Below are positions 25,660 to 34,531 of a stretch of DNA of 64,000 nt, piece after piece (the first letter of the stretch is position 1; every line of letters begins with the position of its first letter). Location of the stretch: positions 186,001-250,000 of the forward strand of contig DAOTXW010000016.1 in the NCBI GenBank assembly GCA_034435035.1, given 5' to 3'. Made by a program: the position numbers and the translations under genes. The notes below the pieces were generated by a model. That model was not told the origin of the DNA. It saw only the letters and a list, made by a program, of their open reading frames with translations, and did no database searches. The DNA comes from JAHEME01 sp034435035 (GTDB taxonomy: Bacteria; Chloroflexota; Anaerolineae; Aggregatilineales; UBA3940).

Positions 25660-25968
25660 TCAGCGCCAGTCGTCGTCGGTCGGGAAGATGTTCGTGTAGC
25701 GCACCGGTGTGCGCGGCTCCACGAACATGTCGGCGGTCGCCTCCATCCACGCCTTGAAGTGCGCCGTCTCGCGGTGGCGCGCCGGGTCGTCCGGCGTCCG
25801 GTACACCTCGTAGAACGTGAACCGCGTCGGATCGTCATGCAGCTGCAGGATGTCGAAGCGCAGGATGCCCGGCTCCTTCAGGCTTGCGCGCGCGTTGTCG
25901 ATGCAGGCGGCCTTGAACGCCTCAACCGCCTCCGGCTTGACGTGACAGTGGATGATGCCGACCAGCAT
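25660..25968 (-). CDS. Antibiotic-biosynthesis-monooxygenase-fold (LsrG/YgiN-like) protein
   Basis: A 102-residue dimeric alpha+beta barrel protein. MLVGIIHCHVKPEAVEAFKA, the ASLKEPGILRFDILQ strand, RFTFYEVYRTPDD and HFKAW match ABM-domain proteins such as LsrG and YgiN, which isomerise or oxidise small quinone-like or phosphorylated sugar ligands. The ATG at 25968 has GGAGG nine bases before it; the longer frame to 26013 is not needed. It follows the lipoprotein gene by about 48 bases. The substrate is unknown. Confidence 0.82.
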   Translation of the reverse strand: MLVGIIHCHVKPEAVEAFKAACIDNARASLKEPGILRFDILQLHDDPTRFTFYEVYRTPDDPARHRETAHFKAWMEATADMFVEPRTPVRYTNIFPTDDDWR

Positions 25969-26016
25969 AGGTCTTTCCTCCGGTGGTAAAGGGATCGATT
26001 CTGACGGCTTCATCCG

Positions 26017-26838
26017 CTACCTGACGGTCCCGCTGACCGTCATCAGCCCGTCGTCGATGATCAGCTCGGTGAGCGTCACTTCGGCCTCGGCGCTGCTGGC
26101 CGCCCCGGTGATCGCCGCCGCCAGCGCCGCCGACAGCGCGTCAAGCATCTCCGGCGGCAGGCTGATCCGACCGAACTCTGCGCTGGTGACCGTCAGCGCC
26201 AGGTTGCCGTCCCCGTCGATCTCAGCGGTAAACACGACTTCTCCCTCAACGCTGATCGTGCGCGGCTGGGTGATCGTCAGCGTGAAGCGCACCCGGATCT
26301 GGCCGTCATCCAGCCTCACCTTGATCTCGCTGATCGCGCCGCCATAGCCGCTTTCGGCCATCCGCTGGCTGATCATCGCTTCGACCTCATCCTCGCTGAC
26401 AGTGATGCGGAAGGGGACGCCCGCCGGCAGGTCATACGCCTGCTCCCACGCACCCGCCAGCGACTCCGCCCCGCCGCCCCGCGCGTCGATGACGACCGGC
26501 GTGGCTTCCGGCGGCGCATTGGTGGGCTTCGGCGTACTGGTCGGTTCTGGCGGCGCCTCGGTGGCTGGGGCAGCCGTCGGCTCCGGTGTGGCAGTTGGCT
26601 CAGCCGTCGGCTCGCCCGCCGGCCCGGTGGCGGCCATCGCCTCCGGCGCGGCTGGCACAGCGGCGGAGGCCTCCGGGCTGCCTTCGGCTATGGGCGACTC
26701 GCCCACCGGCCCGGCGGGGCCGCGCCCTCCGCCTGGCGATCCCTCCGCTGGCGCCTGCCCACGCCCCCCGCCCAGCGAGCAGCCGACCAGCAGGGCTGCG
26801 AGCGCCGCTGTCGCGACTAGCTGGTGCTTTTCTCTCAT
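26017..26838 (-). CDS. Lipoprotein with proline/threonine-rich linker, unknown function
   Basis: About 273 residues. A signal peptide ends in the lipobox LLVGC, followed by a long low-complexity linker rich in Ala/Pro/Glu/Thr (about residues 25-120, EPTAEPTATPEPT type). A folded domain of about 150 residues comes next, alternating beta strands (KVRLDDGQIRVRFTLTI, VEGEVVFTAEIDGDGNLAL) and ending VTLTELIIDDGLMTVSGTV. I do not recognise the fold. It lies 20 bases after thrB in the same direction. The ATG at 26838 follows GGGGG by seven bases; 26844 is an alternative. Confidence 0.78.
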   Translation of the reverse strand: MREKHQLVATAALAALLVGCSLGGGRGQAPAEGSPGGGRGPAGPVGESPIAEGSPEASAAVPAAPEAMAATGPAGEPTAEPTATPEPTAAPATEAPPEPTSTPKPTNAPPEATPVVIDARGGGAESLAGAWEQAYDLPAGVPFRITVSEDEVEAMISQRMAESGYGGAISEIKVRLDDGQIRVRFTLTITQPRTISVEGEVVFTAEIDGDGNLALTVTSAEFGRISLPPEMLDALSAALAAAITGAASSAEAEVTLTELIIDDGLMTVSGTVR

Positions 26839-26858
26839 CAACATACCCCCTGGCCGGG

Positions 26859-27776
26859 TCACGGCCTTTCGATCCACTCGATCTGCGCACCCTGTGTGTC
26901 GATGGTCAGAGCCCATCCCCGCGCAGCCACCCCGCCATGTTCCTGGAATGCCTGCACCATGGCGTCCGCGATCCGGTCGGCATGGCCGTTCATGGGGAAG
27001 GCGATCAGCGCCGGCCCGGCTCCGCTGATCGCTACCGCCGCTGCCCCGGCCAGGCGGGCCGCCCCGGCTGCCTGCGCGAACCCCGGGATGGCCCGGCGGC
27101 GGATTGGCTCATGCAGCCGGTCGAACATCACCTGCCGCAGCAGATCGAAGTCACCGCTGGCCAGCGCCTGAGCCACCAGCACCGCCCGCCCGATGTTCCC
27201 GGCGGCCTCGCTCAGCGGCACCTCGGGGGGCAGGGCGGCGCGCATCGCCCGCGTGGACACCTGCACGTCCGGCAGTGCCACCGCAACCTGCCGCGCGGCG
27301 ATCGGCAGTCGCCGGGCGGCGAATCCGTCTGCCGTCGCCGCGCTGGCCGTCAGCCCGCCCAGCAGCGCCGCCGAGACGTTGTCGGGGTGCCCTTCCAGCT
27401 CGGCGGCGATCTGCAGCACTTCGTCGCGGGTCAGCGGCTCGCCGATCAGGGCGTTGGCCCCGGCTGCGCCCGCTGCCAGCGCAGCCGCGCTGCTCCCCAG
27501 CCCGCTCCCCGGCGGGATGCCGTTGGTACACCCGATCCGCAGCCCCGCAGGCCGCCGCCCCGCCCGTGCAAACACAGCCTCTGCAGCACGCGCGACGGCG
27601 TTAGAGGCATCAGCGGGCAGCACGTTGACCCCTTCACCCGTGATGGCGATTTCCAGCCCGTGGTCGGCTGTTGCCATCTCCACCACGTTGTGCAGGCTGA
27701 CTGCCAGCCCCAGGCAGTCGAAGCCGGGGCCGAGGTTGGCCGAGGTGGCGGGTACGCGCACGCGCAGCCTGGCCAT
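26859..27776 (-). CDS. thrB: Homoserine kinase (GHMP family)
   Basis: Phosphorylates homoserine in threonine synthesis. The protein has 305 residues. The N-terminal RVRVPATSANLGPGFDCLGLA and the ATP loop GIPPGSGLGSSAAALAAG (about residues 85-102) are diagnostic of GHMP homoserine kinases, and the C-terminal AISGAGPALIAF loop closes the site. It starts eight bases after the M20 peptidase. The partner threonine synthase is 2.7 kb upstream on the same strand with three unrelated-looking genes between. Confidence 0.94.
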   Translation of the reverse strand: MARLRVRVPATSANLGPGFDCLGLAVSLHNVVEMATADHGLEIAITGEGVNVLPADASNAVARAAEAVFARAGRRPAGLRIGCTNGIPPGSGLGSSAAALAAGAAGANALIGEPLTRDEVLQIAAELEGHPDNVSAALLGGLTASAATADGFAARRLPIAARQVAVALPDVQVSTRAMRAALPPEVPLSEAAGNIGRAVLVAQALASGDFDLLRQVMFDRLHEPIRRRAIPGFAQAAGAARLAGAAAVAISGAGPALIAFPMNGHADRIADAMVQAFQEHGGVAARGWALTIDTQGAQIEWIERP

Positions 27777-27784
27777 CGCCGGCT

Positions 27785-29158
27785 CTATCCTTCCCGCCCG
27801 AAGGCTTCGATGATGCGGGCGGTGTGCTTGATGCCCTTCACGAAGTCATCCAGCCGGATGTGCTCATTGGGCGCGTGGGCCTGCCCGCCGGGGTAGCTGA
27901 TCCCCGCCATAGCCACTGGCACGTTCAGCACATGGACAAAGGGATAGTTCGGGCCGCTTCCGCCCGCCATTGGCCAGATCACCGGTGGCCGGCCGTAGGT
28001 GTCCTCAGCGGTCCGGTTGACCAGCTGGATGAACGGATCATCCGGATCGCACTTGGCAGGGCGCCCGCCTCCCAGGTAGGTGATCTCGATGTCCTCGAAT
28101 CCCTGGGCATCCAGGTGGCGGCGCAGGTTGCTGAGCACCTCCTCCGGCGTCTGGTCGGGCACCAGCCGGAAGTCGATCTTGGCCCGGGCTGCCGCGGGCA
28201 GCACCGTCTTGGAGCCGGCCCCCTGGTAGCCCGACTCCAGCCCGCAGATCGTGCAGGTCGGCACAAAGACCTCCGCCCGCCGCAGTTCCGGCCCGCCGAC
28301 CATCCCGTTCAGGAATCCCGGCGCCCCGAACATCTCCAGAAGCGCCGTCGACTGGTCGGGCAGGGCCGCCAGCAGCGCCAGGTCGCGCTCGGAGGGCGGC
28401 CGCACGCTGTCGGTGTGCCCCGCGATCTGGATGCGCTCCTGTCGGTCCTTCAGCGTGCTCAGCGCCCACACCAGCCGCCACGCGGCGTTGGGCAGGATCG
28501 ATCCGACCATCCCGGAGTGCCCGTCCCGGCTCAGAGTCTGCACCGATAGCTCCACATAGCAGATGCCGCGCATGCCCAGGTACTGCACGGGCGCGCCGTC
28601 GTGATCGACGCTTCCGAACTCCCACACACAGGCGTCCGCGGCCAGCTTCTCGCGGTGCTTCTCGATAAACGGCGGCAGATTGACGCTGCCGATCTCCTCC
28701 TCGCCCTCGATGATCCATTTAATCCGGCAGGGCAGCTCGCCCATGACGTGCCTCACTGCGCTTGCCGCTGCCAGCCGGGCGATGATATGCCCCTTATCGT
28801 CGCCCACGCCGCGAGCAAACAGCCGGTCGCCGCGCCGCGCCAGCGTGAAAGGTGGCGACTCCCACAGATCCAGCGGCTCGGCGGGCTGCACATCGTAGTG
28901 CAGATAGAACAGCAGAGTCCGTTCCCCGCGCCCGTCGCTTTCGCCGTACACGACCGGATTTCCATCAGACGGCATGATCTCCGCCCGGTGGCCGTGCTCG
29001 CCCAGCAGTGATGCAACCAGGTCGGCACATTCGGCGATGCCCGCGTTCTGCGCGGCCACGCTGGGCTGGGCCACCAGACGCCCCAGCGCCTGGATGAAGT
29101 CCTCTACATGCTCGTCGATATAGCTGTCAAGGCGGGCCAGCAGATCCCCGTCCGCCAT
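27785..29158 (-). CDS. M20-family metallopeptidase (dipeptidase-like)
   Basis: A 457-residue zinc exopeptidase. Metal ligands are visible as FYLHYDVQP (His), GVGDDKGHI (bridging Asp), EGEEEIGS (Glu-Glu) and, at the C-terminus, GGQAHAPNEH (His). The catalytic residues and the lid domain between fit the M20 carnosinase or succinyl-diaminopimelate group. It is preceded by AGGAGG and followed immediately by thrB. It probably cleaves dipeptides or acyl-amino acids; specificity is unknown. Confidence 0.92.
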   Translation of the reverse strand: MADGDLLARLDSYIDEHVEDFIQALGRLVAQPSVAAQNAGIAECADLVASLLGEHGHRAEIMPSDGNPVVYGESDGRGERTLLFYLHYDVQPAEPLDLWESPPFTLARRGDRLFARGVGDDKGHIIARLAAASAVRHVMGELPCRIKWIIEGEEEIGSVNLPPFIEKHREKLAADACVWEFGSVDHDGAPVQYLGMRGICYVELSVQTLSRDGHSGMVGSILPNAAWRLVWALSTLKDRQERIQIAGHTDSVRPPSERDLALLAALPDQSTALLEMFGAPGFLNGMVGGPELRRAEVFVPTCTICGLESGYQGAGSKTVLPAAARAKIDFRLVPDQTPEEVLSNLRRHLDAQGFEDIEITYLGGGRPAKCDPDDPFIQLVNRTAEDTYGRPPVIWPMAGGSGPNYPFVHVLNVPVAMAGISYPGGQAHAPNEHIRLDDFVKGIKHTARIIEAFGREG

Positions 29159-29183
29159 TTCAACCTCCTGATAGGTCAGAGGA

Positions 29184-29843
29184 TCAGGGAAGATCGCCCG
29201 CTGTGGCGGGCACGATCAGCGCCCCATCGGGCTGGGGCTGCCACGCGACTGGCACGATGCAGGCCACCAGCGCCATCACTGCCGCCGGATCGTAGTATTC
29301 CAGCAGCAGGCCGGCGGATTCGACGCACTCCCCGCTGCTGCGCTCCGTTTCCGTCAGCTCGGCTTCCAGCGCCAGCCTGCCGGACGGACACCGCCACACG
29401 CTGATGCGCCGCACCACATCGCGCACACGCAGCAGATGCTGCGTGCGTTCCCTTTTCGGTGTATAGCCGCGCCGCTGCGCGGCGGCGATCACGTCATCCA
29501 GCACCTTGTAGGCCAGCAGCCCGGCCCCGCGATGCACCAGCGGGAACAGCGCCGCGCACACGCCGACCGTCAGCACCAGCGGCTCATTTTCCCGGTAGCG
29601 CAGGCATCCTTCCAGGGCGCTCACGATGTTCGCCCGCCACAGATGCCAGGCGCTTTCGCGCTGTTTCCAGCTGTGTGTGCTGTCCTCGGTCAGCAGGTGC
29701 CGCGCCAGCTGCAGGTAGGCCAGCACCAGACTCTCGTAGGCCGGCAGGCCAAGGGCCGCCACCGCCTGCTGTTGGGCGGGGGTGATGCCCTCCATCTTCT
29801 TGATTAACCGCTCGACCTGCTGCCGCTCTTCTTTGGTCAGCAT
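29184..29843 (-). CDS. Hypothetical protein, helical, unknown function
   Basis: 219 residues with no domain I recognise. The N-terminus is highly charged (MLTKEERQQVERLIKKMEGI); the middle is helical with one moderately hydrophobic stretch LVLTVGVCAALFPLVHRGAG; the C-terminus carries ESAGLLLEYYDPAAVMALVACIVPVAW. The ATG at 29843 with GAGG upstream was chosen; the frame extends further without a ribosome site. It precedes the M20 peptidase by 25 bases on the same strand. Confidence 0.65.
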   Translation of the reverse strand: MLTKEERQQVERLIKKMEGITPAQQQAVAALGLPAYESLVLAYLQLARHLLTEDSTHSWKQRESAWHLWRANIVSALEGCLRYRENEPLVLTVGVCAALFPLVHRGAGLLAYKVLDDVIAAAQRRGYTPKRERTQHLLRVRDVVRRISVWRCPSGRLALEAELTETERSSGECVESAGLLLEYYDPAAVMALVACIVPVAWQPQPDGALIVPATAGDLP

Positions 29844-29919
29844 CACTGCCTCGCCCGCTGTCGCCAATGGCGAGCTTCGCTGCATTATAGCATGCGTTGC
29901 GCGGGGCTGTGCCCGCAAA

Positions 29920-29954
29920 CAAACAGCCCGGTGGGGCTTTCACCGGGCTGTTTG
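29920..29954 (-). terminator. Intrinsic terminator after the small lipoprotein gene
   Basis: Inverted repeat CAAACAGCCCGGTG / CACCGGGCTGTTTG, 14 paired bases around a 7-base loop. On the minus strand it lies 16 bases after the lipoprotein stop and continues into TTTGC, so it probably ends that transcript. Confidence 0.75.
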
Positions 29955-29970
29955 CGGTGCAGCGATCGGG

Positions 29971-30375
29971 CTACGGGGCCGGGAAGATCGCGCACAGCCC
30001 TTCCTGGGCGGACGTGAACTCGATCGTCTGGCCTGAGATCGCCAGCCCGCTGACCGTGTCAGTCGTCCACTGCGCCGAGGCGTTCAGGCAGGCTACCCCG
30101 CCGATAGGCCGCCCGGCGCAGCCGGGGAAGTCCCCGGCCTTCACCGACTTCGCACCCTGCCCGCCCACGTCAAAGACGCCGCACGGCTTGGTGCCCAGCG
30201 GGCCGATGATCTCCAGGTAGGGGGCGGCTTCTGCGTCCGGTAGAATCCGGAATTCAGCCGGGGCGGCGGGCGCTCCGCCGCCTGCCGGCGCCGGCTCAGA
30301 ACCGCCGCCGCATGCTGCCAGCAGGATTCCCGCCAGCACGGCCAGCAGCAGGGTCAGGTGTCTGTTGAGACTCAT
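29971..30375 (-). CDS. Small secreted lipoprotein, unknown function
   Basis: 134 residues. A signal peptide with lipobox LLAAC is followed by a Gly/Pro/Ala linker (about 20-40) and a short domain with four cysteines (KPCGVFDV, FPGCAG, VACLNAS, GLCAIF) that could form disulfides outside the cell. I do not recognise the domain. The ATG at 30375 is seven bases after AAGGAG. It follows thrC by 57 bases and is closed by a strong hairpin. Confidence 0.75.
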   Translation of the reverse strand: MSLNRHLTLLLAVLAGILLAACGGGSEPAPAGGGAPAAPAEFRILPDAEAAPYLEIIGPLGTKPCGVFDVGGQGAKSVKAGDFPGCAGRPIGGVACLNASAQWTTDTVSGLAISGQTIEFTSAQEGLCAIFPAP

Positions 30376-30432
30376 CGTCACTCTCCTTACTCGAATCTGG
30401 CTCCATTGTAGCAGGAGTCCCCGGCTTCTGCC

Positions 30433-31521
30433 TCATGTTGTTTCGATTCGCAGGTACTCGGCCAGCGCCTCCAGCGAAGGCGCCAGCGTGACCGGCTCCG
30501 CCGCGCTCTGCAGCGCCGTGGTTGGATCTTTCAGCCCGTGCCCGGTCAGCACGCACACCACCTGCTGGCCGCGCACGGCCATCCCCCCGGCGGCGAGGTG
30601 CGCGCGCAGCCCGGCCACCCCCGCCGCCGAAGCCGGCTCCACGAAGACCCCTTCCAGCCGGCTCAGCATCCGCCATGCGTCCAGGATCTCATCATCGCTC
30701 ACAGCCAGGATATGGCCGCCTGATCCGTTCAGCGCCTGCACAGCCTCGCGCCAGCGGGCCGGGTTGCCGATGCGGATCGCGGTCGCGACCGTCTCCGGCT
30801 GCGCCACCACCTCACCGCGCACGATCGGCGCGGCCCCGGCGGCCTGAGCGCCCAGCAGGCGCGGCGTATGGGCGGCCTCGCCGCTGGCTGCATATTCGGT
30901 GAATCCCTGCCAGTAGGCGGTGATGTTGCCGGCGTTGCCCACCGGCAGGCACAGCCAGTCCGGCGCGTCGCCCAGCGCCTCGACGATCTCGAAGGCGGCG
31001 GTTTTCTGCCCCTCGATCCGGTGCGGGTTGACCGAGTTGACCAGCGTGATGGGCAAGCGCTCGCTGGCCTCTCGTACCAGCGCCAGCCCGTCGTCAAAGT
31101 TGCCGTTGATGTTGACCACCTCGGCGCCATAGGCCAGCGCCCCCGCCAGCTTGCCCTGCGCGATCTTGCCCTCCGGCACCACCACGATGCAGCGCAGCCC
31201 TGCCCGCGCCGCGTAGGCTGCCGCCGATGCGGCGGTATTGCCCGTGCTGGCGCAGATCACCGCCCGTGCGCCTTCGTACACAGCCTGGGTGATCGCAGCC
31301 GTCATCCCGCGATCCTTGAAGGAGCCGGTAGGATTCAGGCCCTCATATTTCAGCCATAGCTCGAATGGCTGCCCCGGGGCCAGTGCCGCAGCCAGCCGGG
31401 GAGCCGCGATCAGCGGGGTGTTCCCTTCCAGCAGGCTGATCGGCTCAGCTTCCGGGGCGAGTCTCAGGTGATCCCGGTAGGCTGCGATCACGCCCGGCCA
31501 CGGGGCAGTGCGGAGGCGCAT
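30433..31521 (-). CDS. thrC: Threonine synthase
   Basis: PLP enzyme converting phosphohomoserine to threonine. The protein has 362 residues. LLEGNTPLIAAPRL leads; the PLP lysine is in NPTGSFKDRGMTAA. Next come VICASTGNTAASAAAYAARAG for phosphate and substrate binding, LVNSVNPHRIEGQKTAAFEI, and the SAAGVAGL loop. The start is the ATG at 31521; the long frame beyond it overlaps the regulator gene and is not coding. It follows the response regulator by eight bases. Confidence 0.94.
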   Translation of the reverse strand: MRLRTAPWPGVIAAYRDHLRLAPEAEPISLLEGNTPLIAAPRLAAALAPGQPFELWLKYEGLNPTGSFKDRGMTAAITQAVYEGARAVICASTGNTAASAAAYAARAGLRCIVVVPEGKIAQGKLAGALAYGAEVVNINGNFDDGLALVREASERLPITLVNSVNPHRIEGQKTAAFEIVEALGDAPDWLCLPVGNAGNITAYWQGFTEYAASGEAAHTPRLLGAQAAGAAPIVRGEVVAQPETVATAIRIGNPARWREAVQALNGSGGHILAVSDDEILDAWRMLSRLEGVFVEPASAAGVAGLRAHLAAGGMAVRGQQVVCVLTGHGLKDPTTALQSAAEPVTLAPSLEALAEYLRIETT

Positions 31522-31529
31522 CGCTGCCC

Positions 31530-31973
31530 TCAGCCCGGCCGCCGGGGGGCGGTGCGCCGCTGCTCGATCACGTCCTGTGCCATGCTGACCAGCAGCTTCA
31601 TTGGCGGCAGCGGCTTGAGCACCACCCCGTCTGCCCCCAGATCGGTCAGGATGCGGTGCTTCTCCGCCAGCGACATCTTGAACGCAGTCATCATCAGGAT
31701 ACCGATATTTCCCAGCTGCGGGTGCGCCCGGATAGCGCTGCAAACCGCCCTGCCTTCCACCACCGGCATGACGATGTCCAGCAGAGCCAGTTCCGGCAGA
31801 CCGCTGCCCGGCGGGATCGCCTGCAGGTAGTCCAGCACCTGCTGGCCGTCCTCAAACATCAGGGGCGTGACCTGGTGCAGCCTGCATGACTCCAGCAGCA
31901 GGTTCCGGATGCCCGGATCGTCTTCGGCGATCAGCCATGTCATGGGCTGGCGTCTCTCGGTTAAGCTGGCCAT
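31530..31973 (-). CDS. Single-domain response regulator
   Basis: About 147 residues, a receiver domain alone (CheY-like). The acidic pocket is WLIAEDDPG, the phospho-acceptor Asp is in LALLDIVMP, Thr is in MMTAF and Lys in GVVLKPLPP. No output domain is present. The start at 31973 has GGGGG before it; 31943 (MTWLIAEDD) is an alternative. It is divergent from the cNMP-domain histidine kinase at 32106, a likely but unproven partner, and directly precedes thrC. Confidence 0.82.
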   Translation of the reverse strand: MASLTERRQPMTWLIAEDDPGIRNLLLESCRLHQVTPLMFEDGQQVLDYLQAIPPGSGLPELALLDIVMPVVEGRAVCSAIRAHPQLGNIGILMMTAFKMSLAEKHRILTDLGADGVVLKPLPPMKLLVSMAQDVIEQRRTAPRRPG

Positions 31974-32105
31974 CGGTTCCCCCCCCACCTGGGTATGCTG
32001 GCCTTCCGCAGCACTGCCTGACGATTGTAGCCTCTCCGGTCGGGTGGGCAAGTAGAACGGGTGCAGACGTGCTACAATCACTGAAGCGCGGATGGGAGCA
32101 TCGTT

Positions 32106-33260
32106 ATGGCCGCTGTTTCAAGCTGGGAAAGCTATATGGTGCGCCGGGTCTACCACCCCGGCGAATATGTCTTTCAGGAGGGCGATCCCGGCGATGCATT
32201 CTATGTGATCGTCTCCGGCCGGGTGGCCATCGTCAAGGGAGGCAGCCAGGCGGCGCCGCTGGTGCTTGGCTACCGGGGCCCTGGCGACATGCTCGGCGAG
32301 ATCAGCCTCATCCAGGAAGTGCCTCGCACGGCTTCCGTGATGGCGATCGAGCGTAGCACCCTGCTGGCGCTCGCCCGCGATCGCTTCTGGGACCTTATTG
32401 ACGGTGAGCCGGATTTCCGCCACATGGTCCTGTCCACCCTGATCGGCAGTCTGCTGGCTGCTGACCAGAGCCGCGTCACGGCTGCTACCCAGGAGCGGGA
32501 CCTGTTCGATCGGCTGTCGTCCCTCTCCTCCGAGCACGAGCGCCTGGCCGAGCTCATGCAGCTCCGCCACGAAACGATGCAGTTCATCGTTCATGACCTG
32601 CGCAACCCCCTCAACACGATCATGATGACGCTCAATTTCCTGGAGCCGGAGCTTGAAGCCAACGTCAAGCTGGCTCCATTCTTGCAAGCATCGCGAGGCG
32701 CGCTGGATCGGGTGCTGGCCCTGATCGAGAGCCTGCTCGATCTCGATCGGCTCGATGAAGGCGAAAACACCCTGAATTACGAGCCGGTGGATGCAGCGGC
32801 GCTGCTGCATCACCTGGTTTATCACGCCACAGCGGCGACCCGTGCGGCCGGCATCGCGCTCGAACTCAATCTGCCGGATACGCCATTGCCGACACTGCAT
32901 GCAGACCCCGCGCGCGTCGAGCGCGTACTTACCAATCTGCTTGACAATGCGTTCAAGTACACCCCACCGGGCGGCCGCGTGGCGATCAGCGCCTGGGCCG
33001 ATGCTGGCGATCTCGTGGTCGCGGTTGATGATCAGGGGCCTGGCGTCGCCCCCGAGCAGCGTGAGCGCCTGTTCGCGCGCTTCGCTCAGGCGGAACACGA
33101 TGTGCAGGCCCGGCGTGGCTTTGGGCTCGGGCTGGCTTACTGCCGGTCGGCGGTGGCCGCCCACGGCGGCCGTATCTGGATCGAAGATGCCCCCGGTGGG
33201 CAGGGCGCGCGCTTCATCTTCACCCTGCCCCTGCCGGGCGACGCGGGTCCGCGGACCTGA
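32106..33260 (+). CDS. Soluble histidine kinase with N-terminal cyclic-nucleotide-binding domain
   Basis: A 384-residue kinase without membrane segments. Residues about 10-120 form a cNMP domain (YHPGEYVFQEGDPGDAFYVIV ... LGEISLIQEVPRTASV, with the phosphate-binding cassette GEISLIQEVPRTA). A short coiled linker follows. The phospho-acceptor is H163 in FIVHDLRNPLNT. The ATPase domain has DNAFKYTPPGG, VDDQGPGV and GFGLGLAYC. A -10-like TACAAT is at 32073. It probably senses cAMP or cGMP and phosphorylates a receiver; the divergent CheY-like gene is the nearest candidate. Confidence 0.85.
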   Translation: MAAVSSWESYMVRRVYHPGEYVFQEGDPGDAFYVIVSGRVAIVKGGSQAAPLVLGYRGPGDMLGEISLIQEVPRTASVMAIERSTLLALARDRFWDLIDGEPDFRHMVLSTLIGSLLAADQSRVTAATQERDLFDRLSSLSSEHERLAELMQLRHETMQFIVHDLRNPLNTIMMTLNFLEPELEANVKLAPFLQASRGALDRVLALIESLLDLDRLDEGENTLNYEPVDAAALLHHLVYHATAATRAAGIALELNLPDTPLPTLHADPARVERVLTNLLDNAFKYTPPGGRVAISAWADAGDLVVAVDDQGPGVAPEQRERLFARFAQAEHDVQARRGFGLGLAYCRSAVAAHGGRIWIEDAPGGQGARFIFTLPLPGDAGPRT

Positions 33261-33287
33261 GTTTATGGCGGTAAGGAGTTTTCGCTT

Positions 33288-34325
33288 ATGACAGCACCCC
33301 TCTCACGACGCAGCTTTCTGCGCGCCGCCGGCCTGGCCGGTCTGGCCGCTGGCGTGGCCCGTCATGCCCGCGCACAGGAGGGCGATCCGCCGCCTGCGCC
33401 CGCCCCGATCCAGAACTGGGACGGTTCGCCGCTGGGCCGCATCCTGCTCAATGTGATGACCGAATATACCGAACCGACCTGGCGCGGCACGCCCTCGGGT
33501 ACATTCTATTACTGGAACAACGTGGTGCCGGTGCTGGGCGCGGTGTCCGGCGAGGGGCTGTATTCCTCCAACAGCACCTGGCTGCAGACCCCCACCGGCT
33601 ATATCTACTCGTCGTGGGTGCAGCCCGTCAACGATCTGCCCACCAACCCCACCGTTGGGGTGCCGGATGGCGGCCTGTGGGCGATGGTCAGCGTGCCAGT
33701 CACCGATGTGCGTGCCGGCCCGGGCGATGATCAGCCCCGCCGTCAGACGCTCTACTACAGCACCGTCAACCGGATCCTGGCTGCGCAGAACGACTACTAT
33801 CTGATCCGCGAGATCTATGGCTACGAGTACTGGGTGAAGGCGGCGCATATGCGCGTCATCCCTCCGGAGGAAGTCGCGCCGATCTCGGCCCACGTCCCGC
33901 CGGAAGAGAAGCGGCTCGAGATCAGCATTCGCGAGCAGATGCTGCGTGCCTTCGAAGGCGAAACTGAGGTGTTCGCCTCTCGCGTTTCCACCGGTGTTGC
34001 CGAAACCCCTACACCGCACGGCGAGCACCGCATCCTCAACAAGCGGCATGGCCAGCGCATGACCGGCGGGCTGGGGGCCGGCGCCTACAACCTCGCCGGG
34101 ATCCCGTGGGTGTGCTACTTCAGCCTGAGCTGGGCTGCCACTCATGGCTGCTACTGGCATAACGACTACGGGCGCCGCCACAGCAACGGCTGTGTGAATC
34201 TCCCACCGGAGGCGGCCAAGTGGGTCTTCCGCTGGACGACGCCGGCGGCGAACTACTGGGACTTCCAGACCCGGGCCGATCCCGACGCCGGCCAGCCCGG
34301 CACCCGCCTGATCGTGGCCTGGTGA
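33288..34325 (+). CDS. Tat-exported L,D-transpeptidase (YkuD domain)
   Basis: A 345-residue cell-wall enzyme. The N-terminus carries a twin-arginine signal (SRRSFLRAAGLAGLAAG). Two SH3-like stretches follow (residues about 120-200), then a YkuD domain ending in the active site ATHGCYWHNDYGRRHSNGCVNL (about residues 284-305) with the catalytic cysteine C302. Such enzymes cross-link peptidoglycan by 3-3 links or attach proteins. It follows the kinase by 27 bases with AAGGAG, so may share its transcript; the tRNA promoter is directly downstream. Confidence 0.87.
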   Translation: MTAPLSRRSFLRAAGLAGLAAGVARHARAQEGDPPPAPAPIQNWDGSPLGRILLNVMTEYTEPTWRGTPSGTFYYWNNVVPVLGAVSGEGLYSSNSTWLQTPTGYIYSSWVQPVNDLPTNPTVGVPDGGLWAMVSVPVTDVRAGPGDDQPRRQTLYYSTVNRILAAQNDYYLIREIYGYEYWVKAAHMRVIPPEEVAPISAHVPPEEKRLEISIREQMLRAFEGETEVFASRVSTGVAETPTPHGEHRILNKRHGQRMTGGLGAGAYNLAGIPWVCYFSLSWAATHGCYWHNDYGRRHSNGCVNLPPEAAKWVFRWTTPAANYWDFQTRADPDAGQPGTRLIVAW

Positions 34326-34331
34326 TAAGGG

Positions 34332-34359
34332 TTGACTTTCCGGTTTGGGGCGGTACAAT
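34332..34359 (+). promoter_or_regulatory. Promoter of the tRNA-Phe gene
   Basis: TTGACT (34332-34337), 16 bases, TACAAT (34354-34359), near consensus. The tRNA begins 12 bases after the -10 box. Confidence 0.75.
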
Positions 34360-34370
34360 AAGTCGCGTCC

Positions 34371-34443
34371 GCCGAGGTAGCTCAGTTGGTAGAGCATGCG
34401 ACTGAAAATCGCAGGGTCGCCAGTTCAAGTCTGGCCCTCGGCA
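34371..34443 (+). tRNA. trnF: tRNA-Phe (anticodon GAA)
   Basis: 73 bases fold into a full cloverleaf. Acceptor arms are GCCGAGG/CCTCGGC, the D arm is GCTC..GAGC, and the anticodon stem TGCGA/TCGCA encloses loop CTGAAAA with anticodon GAA. The variable loop is GGGTC, the T arm GCCAG/CTGGC with TTCAAGT, and the discriminator is A. CCA is not encoded. It has its own promoter and a hairpin terminator. Confidence 0.95.
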
Positions 34444-34462
34444 CTGGGGAGAAGAAGATGGG

Positions 34463-34486
34463 CCGCCTCGCCTCCGGGTGAGGCGG
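34463..34486 (+). terminator. Terminator-like hairpin after tRNA-Phe
   Basis: A 10-base stem (CCGCCTCGCC with GGGTGAGGCGG, one G-T pair) closes a TCCG loop 19 bases after the tRNA, followed by TGTCGTTT. It probably ends the tRNA transcript. Confidence 0.65.
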
Positions 34487-34531
34487 TGTCGTTTCCGGCA
34501 TCCGGCCTGATCCTGACCCGGTGAGCTCTGC

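Noticed and set aside
34371..34443. tRNA-Phe as integration site of a mobile element
   Set aside because: No integrase, no repeated tRNA 3' end nearby, and neighbours are ordinary chromosomal genes.
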